Part shown: piece by piece, positions 5,925-7,097 of the stretch
Layout of the letters: every line of letters starts with the position of its first letter
Position numbering within the stretch: the first letter of the stretch is position 1
Assembly (NCBI GenBank): GCA_030669265.1
Contig: DAOVDY010000035.1
Location: forward strand, 1 to 7,097
Length of the DNA: 7,097 bases
Direction: 5' to 3'
Origin: Desulfobacteraceae bacterium
GTDB lineage: Bacteria; Desulfobacterota; DSM-4660; Desulfatiglandales; B25-G16
The notes under the pieces: generated by a model
What the model was told of the DNA's origin: nothing
The model's input: the letters and a program-made list of their open reading frames with translations, nothing else
The model's database searches: none
Program-made: the position numbers and the translations under genes

Positions 5925-7079
5925 TTAGATACTGAAAAGGCGTAATAATTGTTTGTTAATGAGGAGGGATCGAAGCCCGAGGAGTAAAAGGCGGGGTTTT
6001 CTGAGAAAAAGATTCCAAAGAAGCTTGTCTGTTTCATCGCGGGTGAATACGCTGAACAAACGTTTGGTGGCTGGATTCAATATGTCCAAAAGCCTAGCGT
6101 ACTCTGCCTGAGTAAAATTTTGAAGAACCGTACGCATTAGCATGTGGCGGCCTAACTCCTTTCGTAAGGCTCGCAATTCTCGCCTTGATCCACCGTTAAG
6201 GATCGCTTCAGCAACGCCTTGCGCACCTCGAAACCCGGTGACTATACCACCCACTGTAGAGACTTTTACATGACCGGCAGCATCTCCTACTAGATAAACA
6301 TGGCTTTCTTGGATCTTCCGGTGAAAAGGAATCCATTTGGTATAGAATGGGGTTCGGGCACTTTGAAATTCAATGGGCACCAGACCCTTACTCTCAAGGA
6401 AACATTCAAGGAAGCTAAAACCCTCCTTCTCCTCCTCGCTGATAAGGCCGAGAACCCCCTGCCTCGGCGAGTGAGGGATCAGCCAGTAGAAATACGGCGT
6501 ATCTCCCGGGGCAAACCAAACTCTTATTGTATCTGAAGGCATGTCTTTTGGCAATTCAACAACGGCTTGAAATAGGGGAACAGTCGGCTGCTTTGACCAA
6601 CCAGCACTTTGTGCAACCTTGCTGAAGGCCCCATCAGCACCAACAAGGATATCGGCCGATTCCTCTATCAGGGTCCCATCACCATTGTGTGATAAAGTGA
6701 AGGTCAGCCTTTTTCCGTTAGGCTTAAGGTTCAAGAAAAGGTGACCGGCCAAGACCTTGGTCCCACTTGCTTCTGCCCGTTCTGCCAGCCCCTGAATGAG
6801 CTTCGAGCGCTCAATGACCAGATCAGGCCTCTGGAGCGAGATCGTCGCAACACGTCCATCAGCAAACAATTCGAAGCGGCGAATCTTATTGACCACCGCG
6901 CTTTCACAAAGCGATCCTATCAGTTTCGGCATATAGCTGGTAACAATGAGGGTTCGAGGAGAAGGGTTGAGAGGGTCTTCCGCCTCAAACACCCGGACAT
7001 ATAAACCCTTACGGGCAAGCAGGTGGGCGGTGAAAAATCCAGCGGCCGATCCACCAATGATAGCTACATCCTTCGTCAT
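5925..7079 (-). CDS. FAD-dependent oxidoreductase, geranylgeranyl-reductase/FixC-like
   Basis: This 384-residue flavoprotein has the para-hydroxybenzoate-hydroxylase fold signatures in order. The N-terminal Rossmann dinucleotide loop is GGSAAG (residues 9-14), with an acidic residue after the second strand (FEAE, 31-34). A central ILVGADG motif lies at 144-150, and VYLVGDAAG at 261-269 contacts the flavin. Residues 195-211 (PYFYWLIP followed by VLG) match the pattern YxWxFP...VG typical of geranylgeranyl reductases, which saturate isoprenoid chains on lipids or quinones. The C-terminal 30 residues are basic and leucine-rich and may touch the membrane. Substrate is unknown; a reductase of an isoprenoid side chain is the leading guess, a halogenase- or hydroxylase-like enzyme the alternative. 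Only a poorly spaced GGAG precedes the ATG, and the frame remains open to the right window edge, so a slightly earlier start cannot be excluded. GC content is higher than in the neighbouring genes. Confidence 0.8.
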   Translation of the reverse strand: MTKDVAIIGGSAAGFFTAHLLARKGLYVRVFEAEDPLNPSPRTLIVTSYMPKLIGSLCESAVVNKIRRFELFADGRVATISLQRPDLVIERSKLIQGLAERAEASGTKVLAGHLFLNLKPNGKRLTFTLSHNGDGTLIEESADILVGADGAFSKVAQSAGWSKQPTVPLFQAVVELPKDMPSDTIRVWFAPGDTPYFYWLIPHSPRQGVLGLISEEEKEGFSFLECFLESKGLVPIEFQSARTPFYTKWIPFHRKIQESHVYLVGDAAGHVKVSTVGGIVTGFRGAQGVAEAILNGGSRRELRALRKELGRHMLMRTVLQNFTQAEYARLLDILNPATKRLFSVFTRDETDKLLWNLFLRKPRLLLLGLRSLLINKQLLRLFSI

Positions 7080-7097
7080 ATTACGTTTTGGTCTCCC

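Noticed and set aside
1..7097. CRISPR arrays, tRNA or rRNA genes, transposases, phage genes
   Set aside because: No regularly spaced repeats, cloverleaf-like segments or integrase/transposase motifs were seen on either strand.

Overview
The window looks like part of the chromosome of an anaerobic, probably sulfate-reducing bacterium of the Desulfobacterota (Deltaproteobacteria) type. The main evidence is a four-gene minus-strand operon. It encodes, in order, a membrane-anchored multihaem cytochrome c, a Tat-exported protein of the molybdopterin oxidoreductase family that lacks a recognisable molybdenum ligand, a four-cluster ferredoxin-like protein and an NrfD/PsrC-type membrane protein. This order and these peculiarities match the quinone reductase complex Qrc (qrcABCD). 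No 16S rRNA or other taxonomic marker is present, so the lineage is an inference from gene content.

Layout. Positions 1-698 (minus) hold the first 232 residues of qrcD, which runs off the left edge. qrcC (742-1500) and qrcB (1525-3948) follow with short gaps. A 164-bp gap between qrcB and qrcA holds a roughly 129-bp element with imperfect terminal inverted repeats, an inner hairpin and AT-rich filler. It looks like a dispersed intergenic repeat lodged inside the operon. qrcA (4113-4748) is the first gene and is preceded by a good sigma70-like promoter. A divergent intergenic region (4749-5019) carries a second sigma70-like promoter, which drives a plus-strand gene for a coiled-coil lipoprotein with a LytR_C-like C-terminal domain. 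Its start is 5020, set by a strong ribosome binding site. A convergent gap of about 100 bp then leads to a minus-strand FAD-dependent oxidoreductase of the geranylgeranyl-reductase/FixC type (5925-7079), whose GC content is visibly higher than that of its neighbours.

How the genes work together. In the known Qrc complex, electrons from periplasmic hydrogenases and formate dehydrogenases reach QrcA through the soluble type I cytochrome c3. They then pass through the Fe-S clusters of QrcC (and possibly QrcB) to the menaquinone site at QrcD. The reduced menaquinone pool feeds sulfate respiration. The lipoprotein and the flavoprotein have no evident link to Qrc.

I did not find a convincing novel multi-gene system. 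The points most worth a second look are the inverted-repeat element splitting the operon, the five rather than six canonical haem sites in QrcA, the degenerate molybdenum site of QrcB, and the lipoprotein's repeat-built coiled coil joined to a LytR_C-like domain.
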